Shown: positions 17,501-24,743, numbered from the stretch's first letter. The stretch is 33,291 bases of DNA from Oscillospiraceae bacterium (GCA_016281125.1 JAEEIA010000090.1:1-33291); one strand, 5' to 3'. The notes: generated by a model from the letters alone, not told the origin. Numbers and translations are program-made.

Positions 17501-18239
17501 GGCGTTTCAGTTCGGAATGCCCGGAGAAGCTGCCCTTTACACATTTACTGCGCCGGAAGACGGGACGTATTATCTGGTGAAGGAATGCGGTGCCGCAGAT
17601 GCCGTGTCTGTGTTTGTATATCTGCCGGACGGCTCTCTGATGCCAGTGCGGCGTACAGAGCTCGAACTGTCTGCGGATGACTGCGTCAGGATCCTTTTGA
17701 TCAACAACTGGCTCAATACGAAAACCGCCGCAGAAGGGACGCTGTGTGTGACGCAGTCTGCGCCGTCGTATATCTGGACGGATGAATCCTGCGGCATCAC
17801 CTATTTTGTGAAAGGGGACAGCGCGACCGTGACGGAGATCGACACAGATGCGGCCGGTGTGATGCTGCCGGATACGATCACGGATCCCGATACCGGTGAA
17901 ATCAAGACGGTTGCAGAAATCCATGCAGATGTTCTGCGTGACTGTGCCGGGCAGAAGACGTTTTATCTGACACCGGGCGGAGAAGTGGAGAAGCATCTGG
18001 CTTCCCGGTATGACCTCTGCTTTGCATATGCATATCCGGTATCTGCAAAGCCGGGTGATGTGACCGGAACCGGCGAAGTGGATCTGAATGATGTCCTGAC
18101 GCTGCTGCGGATTCTGTCCGAGAGCAAGGGCATGGTGCTCAGCAGCAGCACGGCGGAAGCGGCAGACTGCAACGGCGACGGGATTCTTGATCTGTCGGAT
18201 GTCCGGCTGATCATGCAGATGACCGAAAGCCGGGAATAA
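11505..18239 (+). CDS. Giant secreted subtilisin-like protease with LRRs, beta modules and dockerin
   Basis: 2244 aa. The start at 11505 follows AGGGGG by 7 bases and opens with a signal sequence (MKRTLKLLALTAAGVLLSNS). Residues about 25-225 are a propeptide-like region. The S8 peptidase domain spans about 227-470 with D232 (AVIDSGIY), H267 (DNGHGTHCAG), oxyanion N in NAAGND and S415 (SGTSMATP). A chitobiase C-terminal-like beta domain follows at about 481-556 (YYTTDGSDPDP), then BspA-type LRRs at about 570-930 (AIGAEAFSQCTGLRSVTLP). From about 1030 to 2085, PPC-like beta sandwiches alternate with five copies of a module of the form L-EG-DY-V...G-G-Y-G. A type I-like dockerin ends the protein at about 2183-2244, with two Ca loops (GDVTGTGEVDLNDV and DCNGDGILDLSDV). 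It is expected to be displayed on a cohesin scaffold and act on extracellular protein. It is monocistronic. Confidence 0.95.
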   Translation: MKRTLKLLALTAAGVLLSNSFEYHVPFVRPDIPDPDTLRAFTEKIGQAAEPAVPFCSLRYSENEQQLYRDGQAVGQTYADCSVRSGSLVISADGAQSLTPQEAAEQIGCEVTEENGDITVSFPFQTARLIVKSAEEPELHGGRLLAGGYRDLYVVQYGSQREAYQAYQAYQQDPDICYADCDRILSAAEVQSFRTDAQSAVCGTAEIGADAFCERLRNEKTELPEIRVAVIDSGIYAEHAWLKGRVLSKGANLCSGISADASDDNGHGTHCAGIIASGTPENVMLLPVKVLDRSGYGSLLSIYCGLMYALEQNADVINFSLGGYGESPLLDEAVDMIAEADIPLCNAAGNDQKNVRYVYPAYSEKVITVSAVDREHHLAEFSNYGSTVDFAAPGVEIVSSVIGSPTAVDGDSGTSMATPFVTAAVADLLSYDPAMTTKQIYDNLRSNAVDLGEPGFDEQYGWGEISLRDFHFVSAFCRPPVIQPSGGNYRWALSVTLEPAPGADEQTKIYYTTDGSDPDPETALCYTGSPIVLEHSAKLKVVAVNGDAQSRIASADYCINREEVAEPFVIRDDVLLAYQGIMSEPDLSALNGEVTAIGAEAFSQCTGLRSVTLPDSITEIGAHAFSGCSKLTDISGKHVSVVGESAFSGCTALRSASFEPLAELGTSAFRDCEALRTLENGCSEALTVIPANAFRGCAGLTDLSMPSVTQIGDYAFADCKKLCFKSSDVWEKAEHIGAHAFEHAGLTGTVRLTSLRSLGAYAFADNAIGEILFPDTLTALPEGVCKENPKLRKLTAAGVTSLAPYALQQADAVPVALNMDFSRITSLGCEALDGVRFSEPVVFSGLRTLGEGALDGIQGPGFRFPAVLSLDAGAVHHAENAVLYFENLVTIRSDAVKQVRALVVGDQLKTAEPGAVSAEILAGPAESALEQYAEQAHANFKATPCILTNQKTRNVRTGETVQLQALPLGFGELRVRWTDEAGNTLPDGSNGILQTEIDFAGNQTYRAVLYQGDTETASADFHVHASNAAASVTELRTDELYITDIKRAIAAGTAVSSDGYNYHITYRFRAEENNTYRLLLAGAGSYLNILDAEGKPVPFERDTGISVQNAVLIAEKGRTYLIDLTVQYSTYQGNSPAFALRLTDREPSALTPLTDSGTEVLNAEQSEYVWQGVPVVPAATGLRLKSTGTELTENTDYIVYCTDHTAVGSAICWYFGIGDYCGSVSFSYMITGVLREGKPTETGSALYGQYYDFTPEEDGNYLICPDYADAWIAEQKAKNCFDVQNWHNNVTIEVYSKYPDETDPLLNREESFDTFTEAFTYPLRKGVQYRIALTLSPEAVRSQLSICPERGITRIEDYYFYFEDEPEYVQLNGAAYEGHIICKPVCGGPALTEGKDYTVTYIANDRAGEMAAIIRGIGNLRGTTFAECHLIGQMKQSKYAEVHQTNEYAAGEYQFVPDTSGTYVFYTDYPGEILAEAERTGSYDPESLAAEPQTELTLMTGEHVRLKYNAQRNPGQFTAIECELTAGESYIIEAGSSAISDFAVCAEKAEHSIGDAAVSYQKTVGRDELSTNTVTVTFGDTVLKAGEDYTVTLLDGGNGQYLYRLRGIGSYCGSLYCPLTVTGKAQIRQLEPGVPFVQKQASADYILNLTDTAVLRLRPADQSDKPFYAVLTGDAGTDTERQFDSDMQNITLPAGSYTMTLEQESGTERSYVLDILETAFPLSESIAEVQNTICTGQAVQPAVRLSFRDRRSGAVTELTEGADYRIAEHDPWTAPGQYQIRLTGIGNWYGDKLVSFCILPSDPESLPLLTDGNYTAEITAPGGTVFYRWDPKQKRCIVSDGIRNRRFSFYTGTELAEEHSGPGYQCFIPDAVQETSCVVAVSFCNASESGGIGFRVKSDFKALSGCQTEIAQAVPYDPAGSIPAYTVRDGERVLQEGTDYEVLYVGGETHCGAARIVLRGTGRYVGECRLDYDIYPENPDSIPAEDISSEKELVLKEKTAFQFGMPGEAALYTFTAPEDGTYYLVKECGAADAVSVFVYLPDGSLMPVRRTELELSADDCVRILLINNWLNTKTAAEGTLCVTQSAPSYIWTDESCGITYFVKGDSATVTEIDTDAAGVMLPDTITDPDTGEIKTVAEIHADVLRDCAGQKTFYLTPGGEVEKHLASRYDLCFAYAYPVSAKPGDVTGTGEVDLNDVLTLLRILSESKGMVLSSSTAEAADCNGDGILDLSDVRLIMQMTESRE

Positions 18240-18273
18240 TGCCGCCATGCAGCTTTTCACGGAGAATATGAAA

Positions 18274-18310
18274 ACACCCCTGATACGTTCACATGCCGTA
18301 TCAGGGGTGT
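18274..18310. terminator. Bidirectional terminator between protease and CotH genes
   Basis: A 14-bp perfect stem, ACACCCCTGATACG (18274-18287) with 18297-18310, with a 9-base loop. It lies between two convergent genes whose stops are 35 and 5 bases away. TTCTGTC follows on plus and TTTTC on minus. Confidence 0.9.
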
Positions 18311-18314
18311 TCTG

Positions 18315-20165
18315 TCAGAACATAATCATTTTTTTCAGCAGCGTCAGATCGGCGGCCTCCAGCCTGCCGTCCGCATTCAGGTCAGCGGCATACCATTCCG
18401 TCAGCGCTGCATCCGGATCGCCGGAAAGCCAGTCCCGGAACAGTGACGCATCTGCTGCATCGGCTGTGCCGTCCCCGTTCACATCCCCGGGCATGATGCA
18501 GCCCTGCAAATACCGGATGAGATGTGCCTCCGCATATCCCGCACGATCCTGCCAGAAGCCGTGCAGCACGCTGTAAAGCGCGGTCAGGCCTTCTTCAGAC
18601 GAAAGCTCCGCGATGTCATAGCTGTCATATGTTTGGAACCGGAACCGCGTGAGTGTTTCCGTCAGCGGCTCCCGGTAAGCAAGCCACAGCGCCTCCAGCC
18701 GGTTCAGTACCTGGTCGGGATTGTAATTTTCCCCGCAGATGCGCAGATAAGCGTCTGCGAACTCCGTGCGGAACCGCGGACTGTATTGCAGCAGCGTAAA
18801 CAGAATATCAAGGATTCCGCTCATGCTTTGCAGCTCCTCAAAGATGTTGATGTCCGGATCCGACGTGCCGAACAGCCCCTGCCCGAATTCCGTATCATAC
18901 AGCACAAAGCGCCATTTGCCGTCCGCATAGGGATTTTCCGGATCAACCGTTCTGCTTTTCCAGAGCGCATAATTGTTGAAGCCGCAGTCCGTGTTTCCGA
19001 TAATCACCTCCACTGCCGCATAATCGGCAAAGCTCCCCATGTCCATATGTGCCGCGTAAAGATCATAGGGATCCTCCCCGCCCCCGATCTCCTGCGACAG
19101 ATTCAACAAATCCAGAAAGCCGCTGTCGTCCGTTTCTTCATCCGGAAGATCCTTCATCAGAATGACGTCATCCTTGCTGATATGATAACGGTCGGCGACA
19201 TAGGATTCATTGACCTTTTCTGTGATATTGTAAAGCCCCCAGTATTCGCCGTCGAGGAACAGGATGCATTCCCGCTGTGCCTGTGTTCCGCAGCGGAGCC
19301 CTGCTGCCAGCTCCTGATTCAGCCGGTCACGGAGTTTCAGATGCTGATCGTTGCCGCCGTTCCGTACCATGAGATGGTTGACCGATTCCAGTATATTGCC
19401 GTCAGCGTCTTTTCGCGCACCTTCAAAGAAATCATATTTCAGGCGCTTGGTTCCGTATTCCTTGCGGGAAAAGAATGAAAAGCTCTTCTGTGCGGAATCG
19501 CGGGAGGAATTGCCGTGAATGCGAATCCCGATATCGGCACTGTATGCGGCTGTCCCGTTCTCAAACAATGTGAAATATGCAGGGCGCTCCCACTCTTTTC
19601 CCTCATTCCAATAGTTCGGTTTGATGCAGCCGAACTGATCCTCATTGGTTCCTGCAACATAGATTCCCTTTTTCTCATCAAACAGATTTGCCGGATCCGT
19701 TACCAGCGAAATCACCGGCATGTTCATCAGGTAATCGCTTTCCGCATAGCCGATGAAATAGGTCTTTGTCACGATCTCACTGAAATGGCCCGCGGTATCT
19801 GCCGCCGCTGCCCGCACGATCATCGCTTTGTCAACAGGCTCCTCCGGCGGAATATAATCAGATACAACGTCCGTGACTGCCGCGTAAATGTTATCCTCCG
19901 GCGTTCTGTCATATACCGTGATCGGCGCCTGATACAAATGTGCATCGGCGGTCGGATCGCTCCCGTCCAGCGTATAATAGACGGTAAAGCCCTCCGGCAC
20001 AGTCAGGCGCAGTGCAAAGGAATCGGGATAAAACCCGCTCTCCTGTGAAAATACCGGCGCCGGAATCCCGGTTTCTGCGGAAACCGGAAGCATGCCGGTG
20101 TTTGTAAAAACAAGGAGTAATGCTGTCCCTGTCGCTGTGATGCGTTCCTTCAAATGTTGTTTCAT
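18315..20165 (-). CDS. Secreted CotH-family protein with dockerin
   Basis: 616 aa; GGGGAGG lies 6 bases before the ATG. A signal peptide covers residues 1-30 (TGTALLLVFTNTGMLPVSA). A chitobiase C-terminal-like domain follows at about 35-130 (YYTLDGSDPTAD), then a CotH-like domain at about 145-485 (MPVISLVTDPANLFD, RIHGNSSRDSAQKSFSFFSR, GLYNITEKV, FVLYDTEFGQG). A C-terminal dockerin is at about 557-616 with two Ca loops (GDVNGDGTADAADA and DLNADGRLEAADL). CotH of Bacillus spores is a protein kinase-like enzyme; CotH-dockerin proteins are known in Ruminococcus cellulosomes, where the substrate is unclear. It is convergent with the dockerin protease and shares its chitobiase-like domain. Confidence 0.92.
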   Translation of the reverse strand: MKQHLKERITATGTALLLVFTNTGMLPVSAETGIPAPVFSQESGFYPDSFALRLTVPEGFTVYYTLDGSDPTADAHLYQAPITVYDRTPEDNIYAAVTDVVSDYIPPEEPVDKAMIVRAAAADTAGHFSEIVTKTYFIGYAESDYLMNMPVISLVTDPANLFDEKKGIYVAGTNEDQFGCIKPNYWNEGKEWERPAYFTLFENGTAAYSADIGIRIHGNSSRDSAQKSFSFFSRKEYGTKRLKYDFFEGARKDADGNILESVNHLMVRNGGNDQHLKLRDRLNQELAAGLRCGTQAQRECILFLDGEYWGLYNITEKVNESYVADRYHISKDDVILMKDLPDEETDDSGFLDLLNLSQEIGGGEDPYDLYAAHMDMGSFADYAAVEVIIGNTDCGFNNYALWKSRTVDPENPYADGKWRFVLYDTEFGQGLFGTSDPDINIFEELQSMSGILDILFTLLQYSPRFRTEFADAYLRICGENYNPDQVLNRLEALWLAYREPLTETLTRFRFQTYDSYDIAELSSEEGLTALYSVLHGFWQDRAGYAEAHLIRYLQGCIMPGDVNGDGTADAADASLFRDWLSGDPDAALTEWYAADLNADGRLEAADLTLLKKMIMF

Positions 20166-20200
20166 GTGGTCCTCCCCTGTTGCATAAAATTGTCACTACC

Positions 20201-20229
20201 ATCATACACGGAAGCGACGGTTTTGTCAA
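20201..20229 (-). promoter_or_regulatory. Promoter of the CotH-dockerin gene
   Basis: On the minus strand: -35 TTGACA (20224-20229), 17-base spacer, -10 TATGAT (20201-20206). The leader is about 30 bases. Confidence 0.82.
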
Positions 20230-20283
20230 GTCTTTCGCGGAAAATCGGGTTTTCTGTACGTCAAACCGGCTCTTGCATATTCT

Positions 20284-21072
20284 TCATTCCGCCGGGAATT
20301 CAACCGGCCCGTATTTTTCGCGCAGCGCTTCCAGCTTTGCGCGGTTTTCATCCCCGAAAGCGGGCAAAACCGTGTATTCCCATTCATAAAAAACATACCA
20401 TTCGCCGCGGTACCGGATAACAGCAATCAGCGACATCGCATCATCGTCTTCATCGGATTCTTCAGCTGTTTCGGCAAGCTCCGGGGCTTCGATCTGCACA
20501 TCAAATACATATACCAGATCGCTGTTCCGGTAGAAATCCAGATACTGATTGTCTGTCGTGCGCCATTCCTCGGCTTTTTCGGTTTCTCCTTCTTCAAGAT
20601 AGTGGTAGTAGACCATTTCCATTGACGAGCGCTCATAATATTCACCGTACGGAAGAAAATCCGTGTCTTCCGCGCAGGCACTGATCCGATAATTTGTGAC
20701 CTTCACCAGCGCGTCAAGCAGCTCTTGCGTATTCGCTGGTTCATCTATTTCAAGTAGTTTTTCGATCGAGGAATCATGTATTTTTTCGCGGTCGCCCCTG
20801 ACGCAGGCATCAAGACTTTCTTTCAGCGCGGTATACGCAGCCTGTTCTTCGGGCGTGGATGCCTGAAAATCGTCAGAGTGCAGCTTGTGGATGATCAGCA
20901 GCCCGCCGATGCAGATGCAAACGGATGCACAGACCGCAAGGAGCTCCGCTGTCCGGCGGAAACGCAGCTGCGGCATCCGGAATCCGCGTTCTGCACGCGG
21001 CGCAGTGCCGTTGACCGTTTTCTCATCGGCATTGCCGATGGCTTCCAGCAGATCATAGCTTGTGAGTTTCAT
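20284..21072 (-). CDS. Single-TM partner of the second ECF sigma factor
   Basis: 262 aa; the start ATG overlaps the sigma stop by 4 bases (ATGA). The cytoplasmic N-terminus (MKLTSYDLLEAIGNADEKTV) resembles in pattern those of the proteins at 6968 and 27374. One TM helix lies at about 42-62 (LLAVCASVCICIGGLLII). The outer part (about 65-262) has a helical segment and a C-terminal beta part rich in Tyr, Trp and Glu (YRGEWYVFYEWEYTVLP), somewhat like NTF2/DUF4878-type small domains, but I cannot name a family. An acidic stretch (ESDEDDDA) precedes the last strands. Inferred to be an anti-sigma factor or membrane sensor. Confidence 0.8.
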   Translation of the reverse strand: MKLTSYDLLEAIGNADEKTVNGTAPRAERGFRMPQLRFRRTAELLAVCASVCICIGGLLIIHKLHSDDFQASTPEEQAAYTALKESLDACVRGDREKIHDSSIEKLLEIDEPANTQELLDALVKVTNYRISACAEDTDFLPYGEYYERSSMEMVYYHYLEEGETEKAEEWRTTDNQYLDFYRNSDLVYVFDVQIEAPELAETAEESDEDDDAMSLIAVIRYRGEWYVFYEWEYTVLPAFGDENRAKLEALREKYGPVEFPAE

Positions 21073-21626
21073 ATGTACCGCTCCTTTCTCAGGTGATCGT
21101 GCAGTTTCTGGCGCAGCCGGTGCAGCGTGACATTCACGCGGTTTTCGGTGATGCCGAGTCCTGCCGCGATTTCCGGCGCGGTCATCATATAAAAATAGCG
21201 CTGCATGAAGATGGTTTGCTGCATGGCATTCTGTCTGCGCAGGAATGCGCGCACGGCCTCATCCAGCATGGAGGCCTCTGTCTGTGCCGCGACATCCGAC
21301 GCATCTGCAAGCACTTCCGCGAGCTCATCGAGCACCGCTGCGGTTTCCGATTGTCCGCGCTTTGCCGCGTTGTTGTATGCATAGCGATTCAGCGCAATGT
21401 GCCGCACCGCCGCGGAATAATACGCTTTGAGAAAGCGCGGCTTTGCAGGCGGAATGCTGTTCCAGATCCGCAGCAGGGCGTCGTTGAGGCATTCTTCCGC
21501 ATCCTGCGCATTGCCGAGAATGTTTGCCGCGATCTGTCTGCCGAGATTTCCGTATGATGCGGTGATGTCCCGCAGCGCAGACTCGTCACGCGATTCGAGC
21601 TTTTGTATGATCTCAGCGTCCTTCAT
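21069..21626 (-). CDS. ECF-type RNA polymerase sigma factor (second)
   Basis: 185 aa; GGGAGG lies 8-9 bases before the ATG. Region 2 is at about 20-90 (YGNLGRQIAANILGNAQDAEEC, NDALLRIWNSIPP), and region 4 at about 125-180 (MTAPEIAAGLGITENRVNVTLHRLRQKL). It is a paralogue of the sigma factors at 6405 and 29857. It is the first gene of a two-gene operon with the membrane protein at 20284. The region 4 helix-turn-helix differs from the other two, so it probably reads a different promoter set. Confidence 0.92.
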   Translation of the reverse strand: MKDAEIIQKLESRDESALRDITASYGNLGRQIAANILGNAQDAEECLNDALLRIWNSIPPAKPRFLKAYYSAAVRHIALNRYAYNNAAKRGQSETAAVLDELAEVLADASDVAAQTEASMLDEAVRAFLRRQNAMQQTIFMQRYFYMMTAPEIAAGLGITENRVNVTLHRLRQKLHDHLRKERYI

Positions 21627-21682
21627 TCTGACCGCCTCCCTTCACCCTATATGACAGCATCACTGCCGGAAAACTTACAGTC

Positions 21683-21711
21683 ATTATATCATTTTTTTCT
21701 GTTTGTGTAAA
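21683..21711 (-). promoter_or_regulatory. Promoter of the second ECF operon
   Basis: On the minus strand: -35 TTTACA (21706-21711), 17-base spacer, -10 TATAAT (21683-21688) preceded by TGA (extended -10). Confidence 0.82.
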
Positions 21712-21762
21712 GCGAAGAAAAAGTGCCTCCGGCAGGGCAATAACGTGAGCGAGCGCCCATTC

Positions 21763-21786
21763 TGAATGCATCTGAGATAACGCATT
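21763..21786 (-). repeat. Dispersed 3'-end repeat, copy 3 (minus orientation)
   Basis: Read on the minus strand it is AATGCGTTATCTCAGATGCA followed by TTCA, matching the consensus AAGCGGTATCTCCGATG with 4 changes. It lies just past the terminator of the minus-strand 847-aa gene, so it has the same orientation to its upstream gene as the other copies. Confidence 0.5.
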
Positions 21787-21797
21787 CCCAACAGAAA

Positions 21798-21829
21798 CAC
21801 CGGCCTGAATGAAACGGTTCAGGCCGGTG
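21798..21829. terminator. Terminator after the 847-aa dockerin protein gene
   Basis: A 12-bp perfect stem, CACCGGCCTGAA (21798-21809) with TTCAGGCCGGTG (21818-21829), with an 8-base loop. It lies 9 bases beyond the minus-strand stop. The T run is better on plus (CTTTTTC) than on minus (TTTCTGTT). Confidence 0.8.
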
Positions 21830-21837
21830 CTTTTTCA

Positions 21838-24381
21838 TCAGAACGGATTCATGCCGGGTATCTCGGTGCCGCCCCATTCCACAACCGTGAAGCCCGTTCT
21901 TTCAAAGGCTTCCAGCTGCTGCGGTTCGATCTCCACGGCATTCTCAAGCGGGACATATGTCATGAACACACGGAGCAGGCTGTCCGGTTCCGGTGAAATA
22001 TGCAGCTTGGCCGTGTCCGTATAGGCTTCGCCCTGGAACGCAATGAGGTTATACGCATTGTGCTCCATTCTCGGCAGCCAGTATACGATAAACTCATTCA
22101 TCTCCTCCTCGGTCAGCCCCATATATGTGAGCTTATCCTTAAGGAATTTTTCGGTATCGCTGCCTGCAACACAGAATCCTTCGGAAAGATCAAATCTGGT
22201 GCGGCAGTTCACGGCATCCCAGAACAGATATCTGTGATGTGTGCCGTCCGCCTTGTTCAGCAGCGAGCCGTCCGGCGATGCGGTCACATCCCAGCCGTTG
22301 TTGTATTTCGGATAGGTGGTGGAGAGCTCGGATTCTGTCAGCTCCAGCTCCACATGCACATCGGTTTCCTCTTCGGGGTACAGGTAAATGACCGGCTTAT
22401 CGACCGCGAGGCCGTGGAATTTGACATTCGGTTCATCGCTGTTGTCGCAGACTGTCTTGATCCAGCCGGAACCGCCGTCGTATTTCACATAAACCCAATC
22501 ATCATTTCCCTCGTTGTGTCCACGCTCCCAGAACTCCGTGTAGAGCGGGAAGGTTGCGAGGACCGTATAATCGGTGCCCGGGCCTGCATACAGATTCAGA
22601 TTGTCGCCGATCAGCATAAACATGTCATAGAAATCACCCTCAACATCCGGCTTCACGATTTCTGTGTTTTTGAGGATGTAATACCGTTTCATCAGAGCAA
22701 GGTCGGATGCATCGAGCTTTTTGTCACGGTGAAGATCGGCTGCTTCCCAGAGTTTTGTTTTCGCGTTCGGCTTTCCGAGCAGCAGGTTTTCCAGCAGCAC
22801 AATATCCTGATACGTAAATTTGTCATCGCCGTTGAGGTCGCAGTCCGGATGCCATTTCATTTTGCAGGAGATTTCAGTATGTTCCAGATCCCAGCCGACA
22901 GTTTCAAACTGCGCAGACTCGTAATAGCCGGCAGTTGAAGTGATATAGAGAAAATACTCCCAGTTCCGTTCCAAAACTCCGGACTCGGTCGTTGTCCACG
23001 GGTTTGATTCGACCTGGTACTGCATATATTGGTCTCCGATTCTGGGATCGGCAGAATACTGCTGTTTTCCAAGTACAGTCCGGTTATCCGGAAATTCAAT
23101 CAGTTCACCGGTATCCGCATCATAGAATGAAATGACGGTTTCATATTCAATCGACGCAGCATTTTTCAGCTTGAGCACAATATCCGCAGAGCCGTTTTCG
23201 TATCTGGTCACGGAAACAGCGTCTTTTGGCGAGCCGCCCCCGTTATAATAGCCGATTGTGCTGGCAAATCCGGGAATCACATAGCCTTCCGGCAAATGAT
23301 CGTTATCCAGCTCAAAGGTGAAATAATCCGCATCGAAGAACGCGGTGAACTGTTCTCCCAGCACCGTGGGATTCGTGCCCAGTTTATAAACCGGACCGGT
23401 CGTGATTGTGCCGCTCGGCCGCTCGTACCGGACATCCGTCAGGAGCGTCGGCACAGAATCGCCGCTGTACGAAAGCGGCGCGCCGGTGTCATAATCCGCA
23501 AGCGTCACGCGGGACTGTCCGGACAGCAGAACTGCCTTTGCTCCGTCAATCACCATGCAGTCTGCAATGCGTGACTGTACAACATCCTCCGGCCGGTACG
23601 GCGTGCTGCTCTTCGGCACATAATCGTATCTGATTTTGGATCTGCCGTCCTTTTTGGCCTGATACACCAGAATTCTCAGAATCTCCCCACCGTCAAGCGG
23701 TTCAGCCGTCAGCAAAGAACAGTCTGAAGTATAGATGTAATCAATGACGGAATGATCCGTTTCCTCCAGGCCGGTGCCGACCCATTCAAAGGCTGCGCCG
23801 GAATCGGCATTCAGACAGAACATCACATACTGATCCCTTGCGAAAACTTCACTGTCTGCCGTGGGCAGCGCCTCAAATTCGGCCGCGCAGTCCGGCAGCC
23901 AGCTGAACATATCCGTTTCGGTCACTTTCAGATCGCTGTTAATGTCAAATGTATACGTTGTGGTTCCGTGATCCGGCTGTGCGCCCGCCTGAAATGCATC
24001 CGAAAAAGACACTGCAAACGCACCCGCGCTGACCGGCTGATATACATGAACCTCAAAGACGAGCGAACTGTTCTCCGAACCGTAATATTCCGTTTGCAGG
24101 AGCTTCGCGCTGTTTCCTTCCGCATTCACCTCATAGCGCAGCATACCCTGCGGTGCATCCGACGATGCGCGTTCCTCTGCAAATACCGTGCAGATCAGGC
24201 CGTCTGCAATATGCGTTGCGCCGTGGGTGTTGCGGAATTCCAGTGCGGAAGCAAAATCATCCGGCACCCAAGACGGCATTGCAGCAGGAGCAGGCGCGTC
24301 CGCAGCCTCCGCCGCCGGGAACGCTGCCGGGGATGCAAGTAGGATTGCAGTTGTCATACATGCCAGGATTCTGTTTTTCAT
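21838..24381 (-). CDS. Secreted protein with internal dockerin, SH3-like domain and KPVIYLYPE-type C-terminal domain
   Basis: 847 aa; GGAGG lies 7 bases before the ATG. A signal peptide covers residues 1-27 (CMTTAILLASPAAFPAAEA). Residues about 30-505 are beta-rich with no family I can name. A dockerin with two Ca-loop-like segments (CDLNGDDKFTYQDI and DLHRDKKLDASDL) is at about 510-570, internal rather than terminal. An SH3-like domain is at about 585-640 (LNLYAGPGTDYTVL, DDWVYVKYDGGSGWIK). The last 185 residues begin KPVIYLYPEEETDVHVEL and contain FIVYWLPRMEHNAYNLIAFQ and FTVVEWGGTEI, a conserved but uncharacterised domain I have seen in many Firmicutes proteins. Likely a cell-surface or scaffold-bound protein. 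Catalysis is not evident. Confidence 0.85.
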   Translation of the reverse strand: MKNRILACMTTAILLASPAAFPAAEAADAPAPAAMPSWVPDDFASALEFRNTHGATHIADGLICTVFAEERASSDAPQGMLRYEVNAEGNSAKLLQTEYYGSENSSLVFEVHVYQPVSAGAFAVSFSDAFQAGAQPDHGTTTYTFDINSDLKVTETDMFSWLPDCAAEFEALPTADSEVFARDQYVMFCLNADSGAAFEWVGTGLEETDHSVIDYIYTSDCSLLTAEPLDGGEILRILVYQAKKDGRSKIRYDYVPKSSTPYRPEDVVQSRIADCMVIDGAKAVLLSGQSRVTLADYDTGAPLSYSGDSVPTLLTDVRYERPSGTITTGPVYKLGTNPTVLGEQFTAFFDADYFTFELDNDHLPEGYVIPGFASTIGYYNGGGSPKDAVSVTRYENGSADIVLKLKNAASIEYETVISFYDADTGELIEFPDNRTVLGKQQYSADPRIGDQYMQYQVESNPWTTTESGVLERNWEYFLYITSTAGYYESAQFETVGWDLEHTEISCKMKWHPDCDLNGDDKFTYQDIVLLENLLLGKPNAKTKLWEAADLHRDKKLDASDLALMKRYYILKNTEIVKPDVEGDFYDMFMLIGDNLNLYAGPGTDYTVLATFPLYTEFWERGHNEGNDDWVYVKYDGGSGWIKTVCDNSDEPNVKFHGLAVDKPVIYLYPEEETDVHVELELTESELSTTYPKYNNGWDVTASPDGSLLNKADGTHHRYLFWDAVNCRTRFDLSEGFCVAGSDTEKFLKDKLTYMGLTEEEMNEFIVYWLPRMEHNAYNLIAFQGEAYTDTAKLHISPEPDSLLRVFMTYVPLENAVEIEPQQLEAFERTGFTVVEWGGTEIPGMNPF

Positions 24382-24554
24382 GTGAAGTCCTCCGTTCTGT
24401 TAAAAAGTGTATGGCATTGAAACGCATGGAGGCAGCGTCTGCAAAGGGGATGCTTTCCGCGAAAGAAAGCTGCGGATGCGCTGCACATGCGGATTCTTAT
24501 TCTGCCGGTTCCTGATGGAAGAGCCGCTGTCCGGTATCCTCCGGATTATATAAT

Positions 24555-24584
24555 ATCATAACATAATTTTCACGGCGCTGTCAA
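24555..24584 (-). promoter_or_regulatory. Promoter of the 847-aa dockerin protein gene
   Basis: On the minus strand: -35 TTGACA (24579-24584), 18-base spacer, -10 TATGAT (24555-24560). It gives a leader of about 165 bases, which holds a GCTTTC/GAAAGC hairpin near 24458-24473 and is otherwise unremarkable. Confidence 0.65.
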
Positions 24585-24586
24585 TG

Positions 24587-24640
24587 CAACTTACCGCCAA
24601 AAAAATACAACTTACCGTTCAGAAACCGCAGCTTACCGGA
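24587..24640. promoter_or_regulatory. Three direct repeats, probable LytTR-type operator
   Basis: CAACTTACCGCCA (24587-24599), CAACTTACCGTTC (24607-24619) and CAGCTTACCGGAA (24628-24640) are 20 and 21 bases apart. The array fills the space between the minus -35 (24579-24584) and the plus -35 (24646-24651). The third copy matches the 4434 repeat CAGCTTACGACAA at 10 of 13 bases. I infer shared control of the divergent genes. Confidence 0.65.
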
Positions 24641-24645
24641 AAGCA

Positions 24646-24674
24646 CTTGACATCGCGGCCGGAATCCGGTATAA
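24646..24674 (+). promoter_or_regulatory. Consensus promoter of the 187-aa membrane protein gene
   Basis: -35 TTGACA (24646-24651), 17-base spacer, -10 TATAAT (24669-24674): both boxes perfect. The leader is about 65 bases. Confidence 0.9.
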
Positions 24675-24743
24675 TCAGGAATCATAAAACCAATCCGGAA
24701 AAACGCCGGAGCTGTCAGCGTACCCGACAAAAGGAGATGCCAT

